A DNA stretch of 64,000 nt, taken from Mycobacterium lentiflavum (GTDB lineage: Bacteria > Actinomycetota > Actinomycetes > Mycobacteriales > Mycobacteriaceae). Made by a program: the position numbers and the translations under genes. Every line of letters begins with the position of its first letter. The first letter of the stretch is position 1. The notes beneath the pieces were generated by a model. It made no database searches. It was not told where the DNA came from and saw only the letters and a list, made by a program, of their open reading frames with translations. This document shows, piece after piece, positions 34,226 through 44,430 of this stretch. The stretch covers positions 5,208,001 to 5,272,000 of the forward strand of contig NZ_CP092423.2 of assembly GCF_022374895.2 (NCBI RefSeq). The letters are read 5' to 3'.

Positions 34226-35902
34226 CTAGCCGATGTCGTCGGCGGCACCGCGTCCGGCGGCGCGGCCGCTGAATATGCAGCCGCCCAGGAAGGTGCCCTC
34301 CAGGGCGCGGTAACCGTGCACGCCGCCACCGCCGAACCCGGCCACTTCGCCGGCCGCATACAGTCCGGTCAACGGGGTGCCGCCGTCTCGGAGAACTCGC
34401 CCGCCCAGGTCGGTCTCGATGCCGCCCAACGTCTTTCGCGTCAGGATGTGCAGTTTGACCGCGATCATCGGCCCGGCTTTCGGATCGCTCAACCGGTGCG
34501 GCGCCACCACCCGGCCCAGCCGGTCGCCCAGATATCCGCGGGCGGCCCGGATCGCGGTGATCTGGCCGTCTTTGGTGAACTTGTTGGCGACCTCACGATC
34601 GCGGGCGGTCACCTCCGCCTCCACCGTGGCATAGTCCAGCGGGGCCACGTTGGGCAGCTTGTTCATGCCGGTTACCAACTCGCCCAACGTATCTGCGCTG
34701 ACGAAGTCCACACCCCGATCGATGAACGCCTGGACCGGTCCGGGCGGCCCGGAGCTGACCCGGTTGCGCACCAGCGCGCGCACGCTCTGCCCGGTCAGAT
34801 CCGGGTTCTGCTCCTGCCCGGAAAGGGCGAATTCCTTCTCAATGATTTTGGCGTTCAAGATAAACCAGGTGTAGTCGTATCCGGATTTGGTGATGTATTC
34901 CAGCGTGCCCAGCGTGTCGAACCCGGGATACAGCGGAACGGGCAACCGGTTACCGGCCGCGTCCAGCCATAGCGACGAGGGGCCCGGGATGATCCGGATG
35001 CCGTGCAGCGGCCAGATCGGATCGTAGTTCGTGATGCCTTCGGTGTAGTGCCACATCCGGTCGGGATTGATCACGCGGGCCCCGGCCTGCTGGGAGATGC
35101 CGATCATCCTGCCGTCCACATGGGCCGGCACGCCGCTGAGCATCCGCTCGGGCACCCGACCCATTCGCTTCGGCCAGTTCTTGCGCACCAGATCGTGGTT
35201 GCCGCCAATCCCACCGCTGGTGACGATCACCGCCGAGGCACGAAACTCGAATTGCCCCACTGCTTTTCGCGATGATGACACGCCGCGGGGTTCGGTCGAC
35301 GGCTCCAGGACGGTACCCCGAACGCCGGTCACCGCGCCGCCTTCGGTGCCTTCCAGGATCAATTCGTCGACTCGGTGGCGGTGCGCGAAGCGGACCGTGG
35401 AGCGATCCCGCAGTTGCCGCGCGAAGATGTCTACCAGGGCCGGGCCGGTGCCCCAGGTGATGTGGAACCTGGGCACCGAGTTGCCGTGCCCCTGCGCGTT
35501 GTAGCCGCCACGTTCGGCCCAGCCGACCAACGGAAACAGTTTCAGGCCCCGTTCGCGCAGCCAGGTGCGCTTCTCCCCGGCCGCGAAATCCACGTAGGCG
35601 TGCGCCCATTGCCGTGGCCAGTAGTCCTCTTCGCGATCGAAAGCCGCTGTGCCCAACCAGTCCTGCAACGCGAGCTCGTGACTGTCTCGAATGCCCAGCC
35701 GGCGCTGCTCGGGGCTGTCGACGAAGAACAGACCACCGAATGACCAGAAGGCCTGACCACCGAGATTGGCGCTGTTCTCCTGATCGAGGACCAACACCCG
35801 CAAGTCGCGGTCCACCAACTCGCAGGCGGCCACCAATCCGGAGAGTCCGGCCCCGACAACAATCGCGTCAGCGGCGAAGCCCGCCGCCGAAGAATCGCCC
35901 AT
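34226..35902 (-). CDS. FAD-binding dehydrogenase (KstD/fumarate-reductase-like)
   Basis: A 558-residue flavoprotein equivalent to Rv0785. N-terminal FAD motif AIVVGAGLSGLVAACELVDR, ribose-binding DQENSANLGGQAFWS, a central VIVTSGGIGGNHDLVR and C-terminal GLYAAGEVAGFGGGGVHGY are typical of the fumarate reductase/3-ketosteroid-delta-1-dehydrogenase superfamily. The substrate is not shown; a steroid role is only a possibility. It is cytoplasmic by prediction. The DUF2334 gene lies 50 bp upstream on the same strand. Confidence 0.92.
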   Translation of the reverse strand: MGDSSAAGFAADAIVVGAGLSGLVAACELVDRDLRVLVLDQENSANLGGQAFWSFGGLFFVDSPEQRRLGIRDSHELALQDWLGTAAFDREEDYWPRQWAHAYVDFAAGEKRTWLRERGLKLFPLVGWAERGGYNAQGHGNSVPRFHITWGTGPALVDIFARQLRDRSTVRFAHRHRVDELILEGTEGGAVTGVRGTVLEPSTEPRGVSSSRKAVGQFEFRASAVIVTSGGIGGNHDLVRKNWPKRMGRVPERMLSGVPAHVDGRMIGISQQAGARVINPDRMWHYTEGITNYDPIWPLHGIRIIPGPSSLWLDAAGNRLPVPLYPGFDTLGTLEYITKSGYDYTWFILNAKIIEKEFALSGQEQNPDLTGQSVRALVRNRVSSGPPGPVQAFIDRGVDFVSADTLGELVTGMNKLPNVAPLDYATVEAEVTARDREVANKFTKDGQITAIRAARGYLGDRLGRVVAPHRLSDPKAGPMIAVKLHILTRKTLGGIETDLGGRVLRDGGTPLTGLYAAGEVAGFGGGGVHGYRALEGTFLGGCIFSGRAAGRGAADDIG

Positions 35903-35952
35903 GTCGGATCAGGGTAGTGCCCCGCACCCGGCGATTAATCAGCCGGCTGAGG

Positions 35953-36657
35953 TCAGGCCGCGTCGAGAACCGCCTTGTCGGGACGCCAGCGGTAGACCGT
36001 CGGCGTGCACCCGTGCATCGAAGCCAGGTCGACGGCATCCAACATCGCCTGCAGCGGCCCCGGCTTGCGTAATTGGCGTGCCGCAACCGCTACCCGCACG
36101 ATCCCGCCGCGACGGGCGATCCGCTCGGAGGACAGCACCACCATGCGGCACCACCACGGCTCGGTGAGGAATCCTTCGCCGATGCCGAGCACGCGGGTGC
36201 GTACGCTGGTGTGACGGACCAGGTCGGTGATTCCGTGCAGATCGGCCAGCAGCCGGAAACCGTTGCCTGGCAACGCCTTAACGACGCCCGGCGAGACGGT
36301 CCAGCCCGGTGCGGCAAAGAGCCGGGTACGCAGTCCGAGGTGCTCGAGCACCCGGTCGGCTGCCATCAGCCGAAGGTTGGCCTCGTGTGCCCGCAGGATG
36401 GCGAACTCGCCGCGGCGCTTCTTGGTGGCGGCGTCGTCGTAGCCGTGCAGCACGATGGCATCGCCGCCGGCGCGCCGGGCGGTAAGCCACTCGACGGTGC
36501 GCGGGTCCTGGTCCAGCCGGTAGTCGCCGGACAGCCGTGGAGCCACCAGCAACGAAACCGGCACCTTGCGGGAATCCATTTGCGCGCAGAACGCCTCGAC
36601 GTCGTCCAGGGTGCGCTCGCCTATCCCTGAGACCGAGACGATCAGTTTTCCAGCCAC
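35953..36657 (-). CDS. DUF2334 polysaccharide-deacetylase-like protein
   Basis: A 234-residue protein matching Rv0784 in length. Opening KLIVSVSGIGERTLDDVEAF and LLVAPRLSGDYRLDQDPR fit the beta-strand and active-site region of DUF2334, a branch of carbohydrate esterase 4; IVLHGYDDAATKKRRGEF carries the histidine of the metal site and LFAAPGWTVSP the later proline-rich motif. No signal peptide. Start GTG 36657. Divergent from the first EmrB gene. Confidence 0.85.
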   Translation of the reverse strand: MAGKLIVSVSGIGERTLDDVEAFCAQMDSRKVPVSLLVAPRLSGDYRLDQDPRTVEWLTARRAGGDAIVLHGYDDAATKKRRGEFAILRAHEANLRLMAADRVLEHLGLRTRLFAAPGWTVSPGVVKALPGNGFRLLADLHGITDLVRHTSVRTRVLGIGEGFLTEPWWCRMVVLSSERIARRGGIVRVAVAARQLRKPGPLQAMLDAVDLASMHGCTPTVYRWRPDKAVLDAA

Positions 36658-36887
36658 AACCGCAGTTTGACGAGCGCAGGTGTCGGGATAGTGAAGGACA
36701 CGCAGACTGCAGGCGTATATCGACGCGTATGCCGGATGTCACTCGCGGCCCCGATACGGCCTTCGCGCAACGTAGTTGGGCACGGACGCGATGTCCGCCA
36801 CACGGCGTAGCGCGCTGCCGGGCGGGCGCCATGCCGGTACGGCCTGAGCAAACACGGACCAGCGTCGCGATAGAGAAACGGTTCGAT

Positions 36888-38507
36888 ATGCTAAGCAACG
36901 CCATGGAGAAGGCCCGTTCCGCAGCGGGCGACGCCGCGCTGCCCACCGCCCCCGCCGGGTTCCTGGGTGCCGAGGAACGTGTCTATCCGGACAAACTGGA
37001 CGCCCCGCTGCTGCGGATTTCCGGTGTATGTCTGCTGGCCACCATCATGGCGATCCTCGATGTCACCGTCGTCACCGTCGCGCAACGCACCTTCATCGCC
37101 GAGTTCGGGTCCAGCCAGGCCGTCGTCGCGTGGACGATGACCGGCTACACGCTCGGGTTGGCGACCGTGATCCCACTGACCGGCTGGGCGGCCGACCGAT
37201 TCGGCACCAAACGGCTCTTCATGGGATCGGTGGTGGCGTTCGTGCTGGGCTCGCTGCTGTGCGCGGCGGCGTCAACGATATTGCAGCTCATCATATTTCG
37301 CGTAGTGCAGGGCGTCAGTGGCGGCATGCTGATGCCCCTCGGATTCATGATCATGACGCGCGAAGCGGGCCCCGGGCGACTCGGTCGCCTGATGTCGATC
37401 TTGAGCATTCCCATGCTGCTCGCCCCGATCGCCGGCCCGATCCTGGGCGGCTGGCTGATCGACACCTCCAGTTGGAAGTGGATCTTCCTGATCAATCTGC
37501 CGATCGGGCTTGCCACGTTCATCCTCGCCTGGATCGTGTTCCCGCGAGATCACCCCGCGCGGTCGGAAACGTTCGACGTCGTCGGCGGGCTGTTGCTCTC
37601 ACCGGGTCTGGCGACGTTCCTGTTCGCGGTGTCGTCGATCCCGCGCTTCGGAACGGTCGCCGATCGGCACGTCTTGATACCCGCGGTCATCGGCCTGACG
37701 TTGATCGCCGCGTTCGTCGTCCACGCATTGCGCCGCACGGATCATCCACTCATCGATCTGCACCTGTTCCAGAACCCGGTCCTCACCCGGGCCAATGTGA
37801 CGATGCTGTTGTTCGCCGGCGCATTCTTCGGAGCCGGTCTACTGCTCCCGAGTTATTTCCAGCAGGTGCTCCACCAGACGCCGATGCAAGCCGGAGTGCA
37901 CCTTATCCCGCAGGGACTCGGCGCCATGCTGACGATGCGACTGGCCGGTCCGCTCGTGGATCGACATGGGCCCGGCAAATACGTGCTGGCCGGTATCGCG
38001 ATGATCATCGCCGGCCTGGGCACGTTCGCTTTCGGTGTGGCCAGGCATGCCGGATATGCACCCACCCTGCTGATCGCACTGACGATCATGGGCCTGGGGA
38101 TGGGGTGCACGATGATGCCGCTGTCGGTGGCGTCGGTGCAGGCGTTGGCGCCGAACCAGATTGCGCGCGGCACCACGCTGATGAGCGTCAGTCACCAGGT
38201 GGGCGGCTCGGTGGGAACCGCGCTGATGGCGATGATCCTGACCGACGAATTCGACCGGAGCCCCGACATCGTCGCGGCGAACAAACTTGCGGCGCTACAG
38301 CAGCAGGCCGCGATCAGTGGCGTGCCGGTTGATCCGTCACAAATACCACATCAGTCACTCGCCCCGGGATTTTCCGCTAATCTCTTGCACGACCTTTCGC
38401 AGGCCTATACGTCCGTATTCGTGGTCGCGGTGGTATTGGTGGCATTTACCATCATCCCGGCGTCATTTCTGCCGAAAAAGCCGGCTATCCAAACAGCCGT
38501 CGAATAG
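36888..38507 (+). CDS. emrB: DHA2-family (EmrB/QacA-type) efflux protein 1
   Basis: A 539-residue major-facilitator with about 14 membrane segments, like Rv0783c. Family motifs: LDVTVVTVAQRTF (TM1), motif A GWAADRFGTKRLFMGS, and motif C as LLAPIAGPILGGWLID. It should export drugs or lipophilic compounds using the proton gradient. The ATG 36888 gives MLSNAMEKARSAAG, matched in its downstream paralogue. The intergenic region to the divergent DUF2334 gene (230 bp) shows no clear operator. A second pump gene follows. Confidence 0.93.
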   Translation: MLSNAMEKARSAAGDAALPTAPAGFLGAEERVYPDKLDAPLLRISGVCLLATIMAILDVTVVTVAQRTFIAEFGSSQAVVAWTMTGYTLGLATVIPLTGWAADRFGTKRLFMGSVVAFVLGSLLCAAASTILQLIIFRVVQGVSGGMLMPLGFMIMTREAGPGRLGRLMSILSIPMLLAPIAGPILGGWLIDTSSWKWIFLINLPIGLATFILAWIVFPRDHPARSETFDVVGGLLLSPGLATFLFAVSSIPRFGTVADRHVLIPAVIGLTLIAAFVVHALRRTDHPLIDLHLFQNPVLTRANVTMLLFAGAFFGAGLLLPSYFQQVLHQTPMQAGVHLIPQGLGAMLTMRLAGPLVDRHGPGKYVLAGIAMIIAGLGTFAFGVARHAGYAPTLLIALTIMGLGMGCTMMPLSVASVQALAPNQIARGTTLMSVSHQVGGSVGTALMAMILTDEFDRSPDIVAANKLAALQQQAAISGVPVDPSQIPHQSLAPGFSANLLHDLSQAYTSVFVVAVVLVAFTIIPASFLPKKPAIQTAVE

Positions 38508-38719
38508 CCGCAATCGGCTCGTCGATCAGCACCGATGCCGGCTCTGGGCGTCTCGCGAAAATGGTCTTGCGCACGGATTCGGCACGGGTCGAATTCGTCC
38601 GCGCGGGCGTCGAGATGACAACGCCCACGCAGTAGGCCGGCGCCCATCCCGGCCGGTGGGCCGGTGCTTAGCGGGTCGGAAATACCGGCAAAGCGACCAA
38701 ACGGCGGGCCCATCTCGAT

Positions 38720-40372
38720 ATGCTCGGCCGTATGCTCAGCGACGCTGTGGAAGGCGCGCGTTCCGCAGCCCCCAACGTCGCGATCTCCGTCGCTTCCGCC
38801 GGACCCAGCGCCGCGGCAGGCCGCGACTATCCCGACAAGCTTGACGCCAAGCTGATGCGCGTCGTCTTCATCTGCGGGCTGGCCGCCGTGATGGCGGTGC
38901 TCGACAGCACCGTCGTCGCGGTCGCCCAGGGCACCTTCGTCACCCAGTTCAATTCCAGCCAGGCGGTCGTCTCCTGGACCGTGGCGGCCTACATGCTCGC
39001 GTTTGCGACGGTCATCCCGGTGACCGGTTGGGCGGCGGACCGGTTCGGCACCAAACGGCTCTTCATCGGCTCGGTCCTGGTGTTCATGCTGGGCTCGCTG
39101 CTGTGCGCGATATCGCCAACCATCATGCTGCTCATCGTCTTTCGGGTAGTCCAAGGTATCGGTGGCGGCATGCTGATGCCGCTGAGCTTCGTGATCCTGA
39201 CTCGTGAGGCGGGGCCGAAGCGCGTCGGCCGGCTGATGGCGATCGGGGGAATTCCGATCCTGCTCGGTCCGATCGGGGGGCCCATCCTGGGCGGCTGGCT
39301 GGTCGGCGCCTACGGCTGGGAGTGGATTTTCCTGATCAACCTACCGATCGGCCTGGTCGCGATCGTCCTCGCCTCAATCACCTTTCCGAAGGATCGCCCG
39401 GCGCCGGCGGAGAAACTCGACATTGTCAGCGTGCTGCTGCTGCCGCCGGGTGTCACGCTGTTCTTGGCCGGGGTCTCATCGATCCCGGCACAGGGCACGG
39501 TCGGCAGTCCCGCCGTATTGGTGCCGACGATCATGGGGTTTTTGTTGGTTGCGGCATTCGTCCTGCACTCCTTCCGCACCGACCATCCGCTGATCGACCT
39601 GCACCTTTTCAAAAATCGCGTGGTCACCCAGGCCAATCTCGCCCTGCTGGTATTCGGTGCTCCGTTCGTCGGGCTGGGGCTGCTGGTCCCGAGTTACTTC
39701 CAGGTGGTGATGCACCAAACACCGATGCAGTCCGGGATGCATTTGGCGCCGGTCGGCCTGGGCGCGGTCTTGACGATGCCGCTGGCCGGGGCATTCATGG
39801 ACAAACGCGGACCCGGCCTGATGGTGCTGATCGGCCTTCCCACGATGGCGGTGGGTCTGGGCATCTTCACCTATGGCGTCGCCACGGAGGCCCCTTACCA
39901 GCCGACGCTGCTGATCGGGCTGGCGATCATGGGCCTGGGGGTCGGCTGCACCACGACACCGCTGTCGGCGGCGGTTCTGCAGGCGCTGGCCCCGCATCAG
40001 GTCGCGCGCGGCACCACGCTGGTGACGGTCAACCAGCAGGTAAGCGGATCGATCGGCGCCGCGTTGCTGGGCGTGACCCTGACGCAGTTGTTCAACCACA
40101 ACGAAACTCTGGTGACGGCGAACAAGCTGGTCGCGGCCCAACAGCAAGCCAGCGGGCAACGCATGCCGATCGAAGCCTCGTCGTCGGCATGGAAAACCAT
40201 GGGCCCCGATTTCGCGGCCAACGTGACGCACGGCCTATCCCACGCCTACACGGCGGTCTTCGTGGTTGCCGTCGCGATGGTGGTGTTGACGATCATCCCG
40301 GCCGCGTTTCTCCCGATGAAGCGCCCCGAGCCCGTGGAAGACCCCGTGCCGGCCGAAGCGCTGGCCGACTGA
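38720..40372 (+). CDS. DHA2-family (EmrB/QacA-type) efflux protein 2, tandem paralogue
   Basis: A 550-residue 14-segment MFS exporter, clearly a duplicate of the gene upstream: MLSDAVEGARSAAP versus MLSNAMEKARSAAG at the N-terminus, then the same GWAADRFGTKRLFIGS and GPIGGPILGGWL motifs and a common C-terminal architecture. ATG 38732 (MLSDAV) corresponds to the paralogue's start; 38720 is a longer alternative. Upstream, 212 bp separate the two genes, with no obvious promoter motif. Substrates could differ. Confidence 0.92.
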   Translation: MLGRMLSDAVEGARSAAPNVAISVASAGPSAAAGRDYPDKLDAKLMRVVFICGLAAVMAVLDSTVVAVAQGTFVTQFNSSQAVVSWTVAAYMLAFATVIPVTGWAADRFGTKRLFIGSVLVFMLGSLLCAISPTIMLLIVFRVVQGIGGGMLMPLSFVILTREAGPKRVGRLMAIGGIPILLGPIGGPILGGWLVGAYGWEWIFLINLPIGLVAIVLASITFPKDRPAPAEKLDIVSVLLLPPGVTLFLAGVSSIPAQGTVGSPAVLVPTIMGFLLVAAFVLHSFRTDHPLIDLHLFKNRVVTQANLALLVFGAPFVGLGLLVPSYFQVVMHQTPMQSGMHLAPVGLGAVLTMPLAGAFMDKRGPGLMVLIGLPTMAVGLGIFTYGVATEAPYQPTLLIGLAIMGLGVGCTTTPLSAAVLQALAPHQVARGTTLVTVNQQVSGSIGAALLGVTLTQLFNHNETLVTANKLVAAQQQASGQRMPIEASSSAWKTMGPDFAANVTHGLSHAYTAVFVVAVAMVVLTIIPAAFLPMKRPEPVEDPVPAEALAD

Positions 40373-40379
40373 TCCCCGC

Positions 40380-40565
40380 CTACCCCTCGAACAGCATCGT
40401 CGCGATCCGCAGCACGGTCTCCATTGGGTCGGTCCGCTTGACCTGGGCATTGACCGCATCGTTGAGCCAAAGCGTCGAAAACCCGTGCACCAGTGACCAT
40501 GCCGCCAACTGCGCGCCCGCGGGGTCAGACTGCGTATGGACGTCGCGCAGGGCCGCCACGCCTCC
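40380..40565 (-). pseudogene. TetR-type regulator remnant (C-terminal WHG domain)
   Basis: The last ~60 residues of this minus frame read GGVAALRDVHTQSDPAGAQL, then AAWSLVHGFSTLWLND and METVLRIATMLFEG, which fit the WHG-type C-terminal domain of TetR regulators. The upstream portion of the frame is Arg/Trp-rich, runs into the ptrB coding region and shows no HTH, so the N-terminal DNA-binding half is missing. It sits beside two EmrB pumps, the usual place for their repressor. A decayed regulator is the simplest reading. Confidence 0.6.
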
Positions 40566-40621
40566 CGGCCAACGTCTACGCGTCCCGGGTGCCCAATCCG
40601 CCCAAGTCGATGACGACGCAG

Positions 40622-42766
40622 CTACCCCTGCGCATCGCCGCCGAGATCGTCTTCCTCGCCATAGCGGTCGCCGTCGGCAGCGGCTAGCAGCCACGCGTAT
40701 TGAAACGCGGTCTCCTGCCATCCCCGGTAGCGGCCACTGACGCCGCCGTGGCCCGCCGCCATCTGTGTCTTGAGCAACACCCGGTTGCCGCCGGCATTGG
40801 CGTACCGCAGCGCCGCAACCCATTTGGCCGGCTCCACGTAGTAGACCCTGGTGTCGTTCAGCGAGGTCATCGCCAGAATGGCGGGATAATTCTTCGTCTC
40901 AACGTTCTCGTAGGGCGAGTACGACTTCATATACGAGTAGACCTCGCTGTCGCTCAGAGGATTTCCCCATTCGTCCCACTCGGTGACGGTTAGCGGCAGC
41001 GACGGATCCAGGATCGTGGTCAGCGGATCGACGAACGGGACCTGAGCGAGGATCCCGGCGAACAGGTCCGGCGCCAGGTTGGCCACCGCACCCATCAGCA
41101 GCCCACCCGCACTGCCACCCAGTGCCACCAGCTCGCGCGGACGGGTCACTCCCGAGTCCACCAAATGCTGTGCCGCCGCGACGAAGTCGGTGAATGTGTT
41201 CTTCTTCTCCAGCAGCTTTCCATGCTCGTACCAGAGCCGGCCCATCTCTCCCCCACCACGGACGTGGGCGATGACGAACACCATTCCTCGGTCCAGCAGC
41301 GACAACCGTGCGATGGAAAAGGTTGGATCCGTGCATATCTCGTAGGCGCCGTACCCATAGATGAGGGTGGGCGCCGGGAATTCGAGGCCGGCACGGTGCA
41401 CGATCGAAACGGGGATGCGGGTACCGTCGGAGGCGACTGCCCAGTCACGCCGCTCGACGTAGTCGCTCGGCCGGTAGTCACCGAGTACGGGTTGCTCACG
41501 CAACAGGGTGCGCTCGCCGGTGCCCAGGTCGACGTCGTACACCCGCAACGGCGTGACCAGAGACCCCGCCCTGATCCGCAGCTTGGGCGAAACCCAGTTC
41601 GGATTGCCGCCCAGGCCCGACGACATCAGTTCAGAATCGAATGCGATCTCCTCGGGCTCGCCATACTCGCCATCAGAACCGATGGGCCACAACTGGATTC
41701 GTGGCAATGCCGCGCGCCGGTAACTGATCACGAGGTGACCGGCAAAGGCGTCCGCGGCTTCGAGCCGAACGTCGTCGCGGTGCGCGACCAGGGTGCGCTG
41801 TTGCGTGGGATCGCTGACCGGAGCCTCGGTGAGCGTGAAGTTCACCGCGCCGTCGTTGTGCAGGATCAGGAAGCGATCCTGTCCCCCGACCACCGCATGC
41901 TCCACCGAGTATTCGACACCTTCACGACGCGGCAGCACGACGGTGAACTCGGCCTGCGGGTCGGCGGCGTCGGCGTAGCGCACCTCGGATGTGATCGACG
42001 AACCCGAGGCAATGAACACATACGCCTCGCTTCGGCTCAGTCCCGCGCCAAGCCAAAACCGTTCGTCTGCTTCGTGGTACACCAGTTCCGCCGGCTCTGT
42101 TGAGCCGAGCCGATACCGCCACACCTTGTCCGGGCGGTGGGCATCGTCCAGGGTCAGGTAGTACACGGTCCGATTGTCGGCCGCCCACGTCACTGCGCCC
42201 GCGATGTCGGCGATTTCGTCCGGATACTTTTCGCCTGTCCGTAAGTCCTTGAACCGCAGTGTATACCGTTCGTCGCCGATGACGTCGACGGAATATGCGA
42301 GCAGATTAGCGTCGAGGCTGACCAGCGCGGCGCCCAGGGCGAAGAAGTCGTGCCCGTCGGCCTCTTCATTCGAATCGAGCAGCACCTGCTCGCCCGGTAT
42401 TTCGGTGTTCTCGTCCAGAACCGGCGGGTCCCAGTCATCGGGATTCGATACTGGACAACGACATTGGACGCGGTACTGCTTCCCCTCAAAGGTGCGCGAG
42501 TAGTACCACCAGTCGCCTTGCCTGGTCGGCACGGACAAGTCGGTTTCCTTGGTGCGCGCCTTGATCTCGTCGAAGATCTTTTGCCGCAGCGGTTCCAGGT
42601 GGACAAGGGCCTGGTCGACGTAATCGTTCTCGGCCTCAAGGTAAGAAATGACTTCGGGATTCGATTTCTCGCGCAGCCACTCGTACGGATCGACGAACAC
42701 ATCGCCGTGGTGCTCGCGTATGGTGTCGATCCGTTTCGCGATAGGCGGGGTACCGGCCGCCGTCAT
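40622..42766 (-). CDS. ptrB: Oligopeptidase B (prolyl oligopeptidase family S9A)
   Basis: A 714-residue intact serine peptidase that cleaves short peptides after basic residues in the cytoplasm. The N-terminal helix plus beta-propeller is followed by the catalytic domain with FIGGGYGAYE-type segment [26 protein letters not shown], the nucleophile S552 in GGSAGG, and a C-terminal [12 protein letters not shown] carrying the histidine. In M. tuberculosis the homologue is split into ptrBa and ptrBb; here it is one frame. ATG overlaps the purC stop (ATGA). Confidence 0.95.
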   Translation of the reverse strand: MTAAGTPPIAKRIDTIREHHGDVFVDPYEWLREKSNPEVISYLEAENDYVDQALVHLEPLRQKIFDEIKARTKETDLSVPTRQGDWWYYSRTFEGKQYRVQCRCPVSNPDDWDPPVLDENTEIPGEQVLLDSNEEADGHDFFALGAALVSLDANLLAYSVDVIGDERYTLRFKDLRTGEKYPDEIADIAGAVTWAADNRTVYYLTLDDAHRPDKVWRYRLGSTEPAELVYHEADERFWLGAGLSRSEAYVFIASGSSITSEVRYADAADPQAEFTVVLPRREGVEYSVEHAVVGGQDRFLILHNDGAVNFTLTEAPVSDPTQQRTLVAHRDDVRLEAADAFAGHLVISYRRAALPRIQLWPIGSDGEYGEPEEIAFDSELMSSGLGGNPNWVSPKLRIRAGSLVTPLRVYDVDLGTGERTLLREQPVLGDYRPSDYVERRDWAVASDGTRIPVSIVHRAGLEFPAPTLIYGYGAYEICTDPTFSIARLSLLDRGMVFVIAHVRGGGEMGRLWYEHGKLLEKKNTFTDFVAAAQHLVDSGVTRPRELVALGGSAGGLLMGAVANLAPDLFAGILAQVPFVDPLTTILDPSLPLTVTEWDEWGNPLSDSEVYSYMKSYSPYENVETKNYPAILAMTSLNDTRVYYVEPAKWVAALRYANAGGNRVLLKTQMAAGHGGVSGRYRGWQETAFQYAWLLAAADGDRYGEEDDLGGDAQG

Positions 42767-43668
42767 GCGGCGGGGCCGATCCAGTCACCGAAACTCAAGC
42801 CGGAAATCCTTTCGTAGGCATTGATATAACGGTCGCGTGTGGCGGCGACGATGTCGTCCGGCAACGGTGGTGGCGGTTCCGTTCCATAACGATCCCAGCC
42901 GGACGCGGGGCTGGTGAGCCAATTGCGGACGAACTGCTTGTCGAAACTGGTCTGAACCACCCCGACGCGGTAATCCTCGGCAGGCCAGTACCGCGAGGAG
43001 TCCGGGGTGAAGATCTCGTCGGCCAGCAGCAGGTTGCCGTCACGGTCGGTGCCGAACTCGAACTTGGTGTCGGCGATGATAATTCCTCTCGTCAACGCAT
43101 GGTCGGCGGCCTGCACATAGATCTGCAGCGTCCGGTCGCGCAGCTGGTTGGCGCGCACCGCACCGACCATCTCGATCACCCGGTCAAAGGAGATGTTCTC
43201 GTCGTGATCACCCAGTGCGGCTTTGGTCGCCGGGGTGAACAGCGGCTGGGGGAACTTGCTGGCCTCGACCAGCCCCGGCGGCAGCGTGATGCCACAGACC
43301 TTGCCGGTCGCCTGATAGTCGAGCAATCCCGAACCGGTCAGATACCCGCGGGCCACACATTCGACCGGCATCATCTCCAGCTGGCGCACCACCAGCGCAC
43401 GGCCCAGCACCTCGTCCGGAATGCGTGGGTCATCGGGCGGCCCGGCCAAGTGGTTGGGGGCCCCCGTTAGCCCCGAGACGAGGCCGAAGAAGAACACGCT
43501 CATCGCGGTCAGGATGCGGCCCTTGTCCGGGATCGTGCTGTCCAGGACGAAGTCGTACGCCGAAATCCGGTCGCTGGCGACCAGCAGCAGATGCTCTTCG
43601 TCGACCCGATACAGCTCGCGGACCTTGCCGCTGGCCAGATGCTGGTAGTCGGACAGTGCAGGGCGCAT
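42763..43668 (-). CDS. purC: SAICAR synthetase
   Basis: A 301-residue enzyme joining aspartate to CAIR with ATP, step 8 of purine synthesis. Motifs: [27 protein letters not shown] (split ATP loop), [22 protein letters not shown] and [15 protein letters not shown], all conserved in PurC. ATG 43668. It is translationally coupled to ptrB downstream and diverges from the membrane-protein gene at 43726. Confidence 0.97.
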   Translation of the reverse strand: MRPALSDYQHLASGKVRELYRVDEEHLLLVASDRISAYDFVLDSTIPDKGRILTAMSVFFFGLVSGLTGAPNHLAGPPDDPRIPDEVLGRALVVRQLEMMPVECVARGYLTGSGLLDYQATGKVCGITLPPGLVEASKFPQPLFTPATKAALGDHDENISFDRVIEMVGAVRANQLRDRTLQIYVQAADHALTRGIIIADTKFEFGTDRDGNLLLADEIFTPDSSRYWPAEDYRVGVVQTSFDKQFVRNWLTSPASGWDRYGTEPPPPLPDDIVAATRDRYINAYERISGLSFGDWIGPAA

Positions 43669-43725
43669 CGGGCCAGCCTATCGGGAACCCCACCCCGACC
43701 CCGGAGCTGTGCTGGGATCGAGGTC

Positions 43726-44343
43726 ATGAGATCGCGCTTTCTGCCCTACGCCACCACGCCCGGCCGATTGCTGGCCCAGCTGTTCAGCGACGCGGTCATC
43801 GTCGCGTGGACGGCGATCTGGTTGCTCGTCGGCACCGCCGTCTACGACGCCATCTCGACGATCGCCGACGCGGGCCGGCAAGTCGAGGATGGCACCCACA
43901 GCATCGCGGGGAACCTGGCCTCCGCGGGGCATGGCGCACAACATATTCCGGTCGTCGGCGACAATGTCAGCAAGCCGCTCACCTCGGCGAGCCAGGCTGC
44001 CCTCGACATCGCCAACGCCGTCCACGACCTGGACACCACGGCCAGCTGGCTCGCGGTGCTGCTCGCACTCGCCGTGATCGCTCCCCCAATCCTTATCGCG
44101 ACCGTGCCATGGCTATACCTGCGGCTGCGGTTCTTCCGGCGCAAATTGACCGTGACAGCCCTGGCCGCCACCCCGGCCGGGGAAGAGTTGCTGGCGCTGC
44201 GGGCACTGACAAATCGTTCGCCGGCGAAATTAGCCGCCGTCAGTGCGGATCCGGTCGGGGGCTGGCGGCACCAGGATCCGTTCACGATCCGCGCGCTGGC
44301 TGCGCTCGAACTGCGCTCGGCGGGAATCACGATTCGGCGTTAG
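43726..44343 (+). CDS. Conserved membrane protein
   Basis: A 205-residue protein like Rv0779c. Two hydrophobic segments are visible: LFSDAVIVAWTAIWLLVGTAVY (about 19-40) and WLAVLLALAVIAPPILIATVPWLYL (about 108-132), separated by a ~65-residue presumably extracytoplasmic loop, then a basic RLRFFRRK and a cytoplasmic C-terminal domain. Function unknown; its synteny next to purC and cyp126 is retained from M. tuberculosis. It diverges from purC with 57 bp between starts. Confidence 0.8.
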   Translation: MRSRFLPYATTPGRLLAQLFSDAVIVAWTAIWLLVGTAVYDAISTIADAGRQVEDGTHSIAGNLASAGHGAQHIPVVGDNVSKPLTSASQAALDIANAVHDLDTTASWLAVLLALAVIAPPILIATVPWLYLRLRFFRRKLTVTALAATPAGEELLALRALTNRSPAKLAAVSADPVGGWRHQDPFTIRALAALELRSAGITIRR

Positions 44344-44430
44344 CTGTGGGCGAGGGAAGACGAACGCCCGCCGCCGCCATCACCGCGGCCAAGGCATCGG
44401 GTGACGGCTCGACATCGGCGAGCCGGAACC

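Noticed and set aside
37028-38332. 434-codon frame inside the EmrB gene in another frame
   Set aside because: Overlaps fully with the membrane protein whose motif A and TM pattern are clear.
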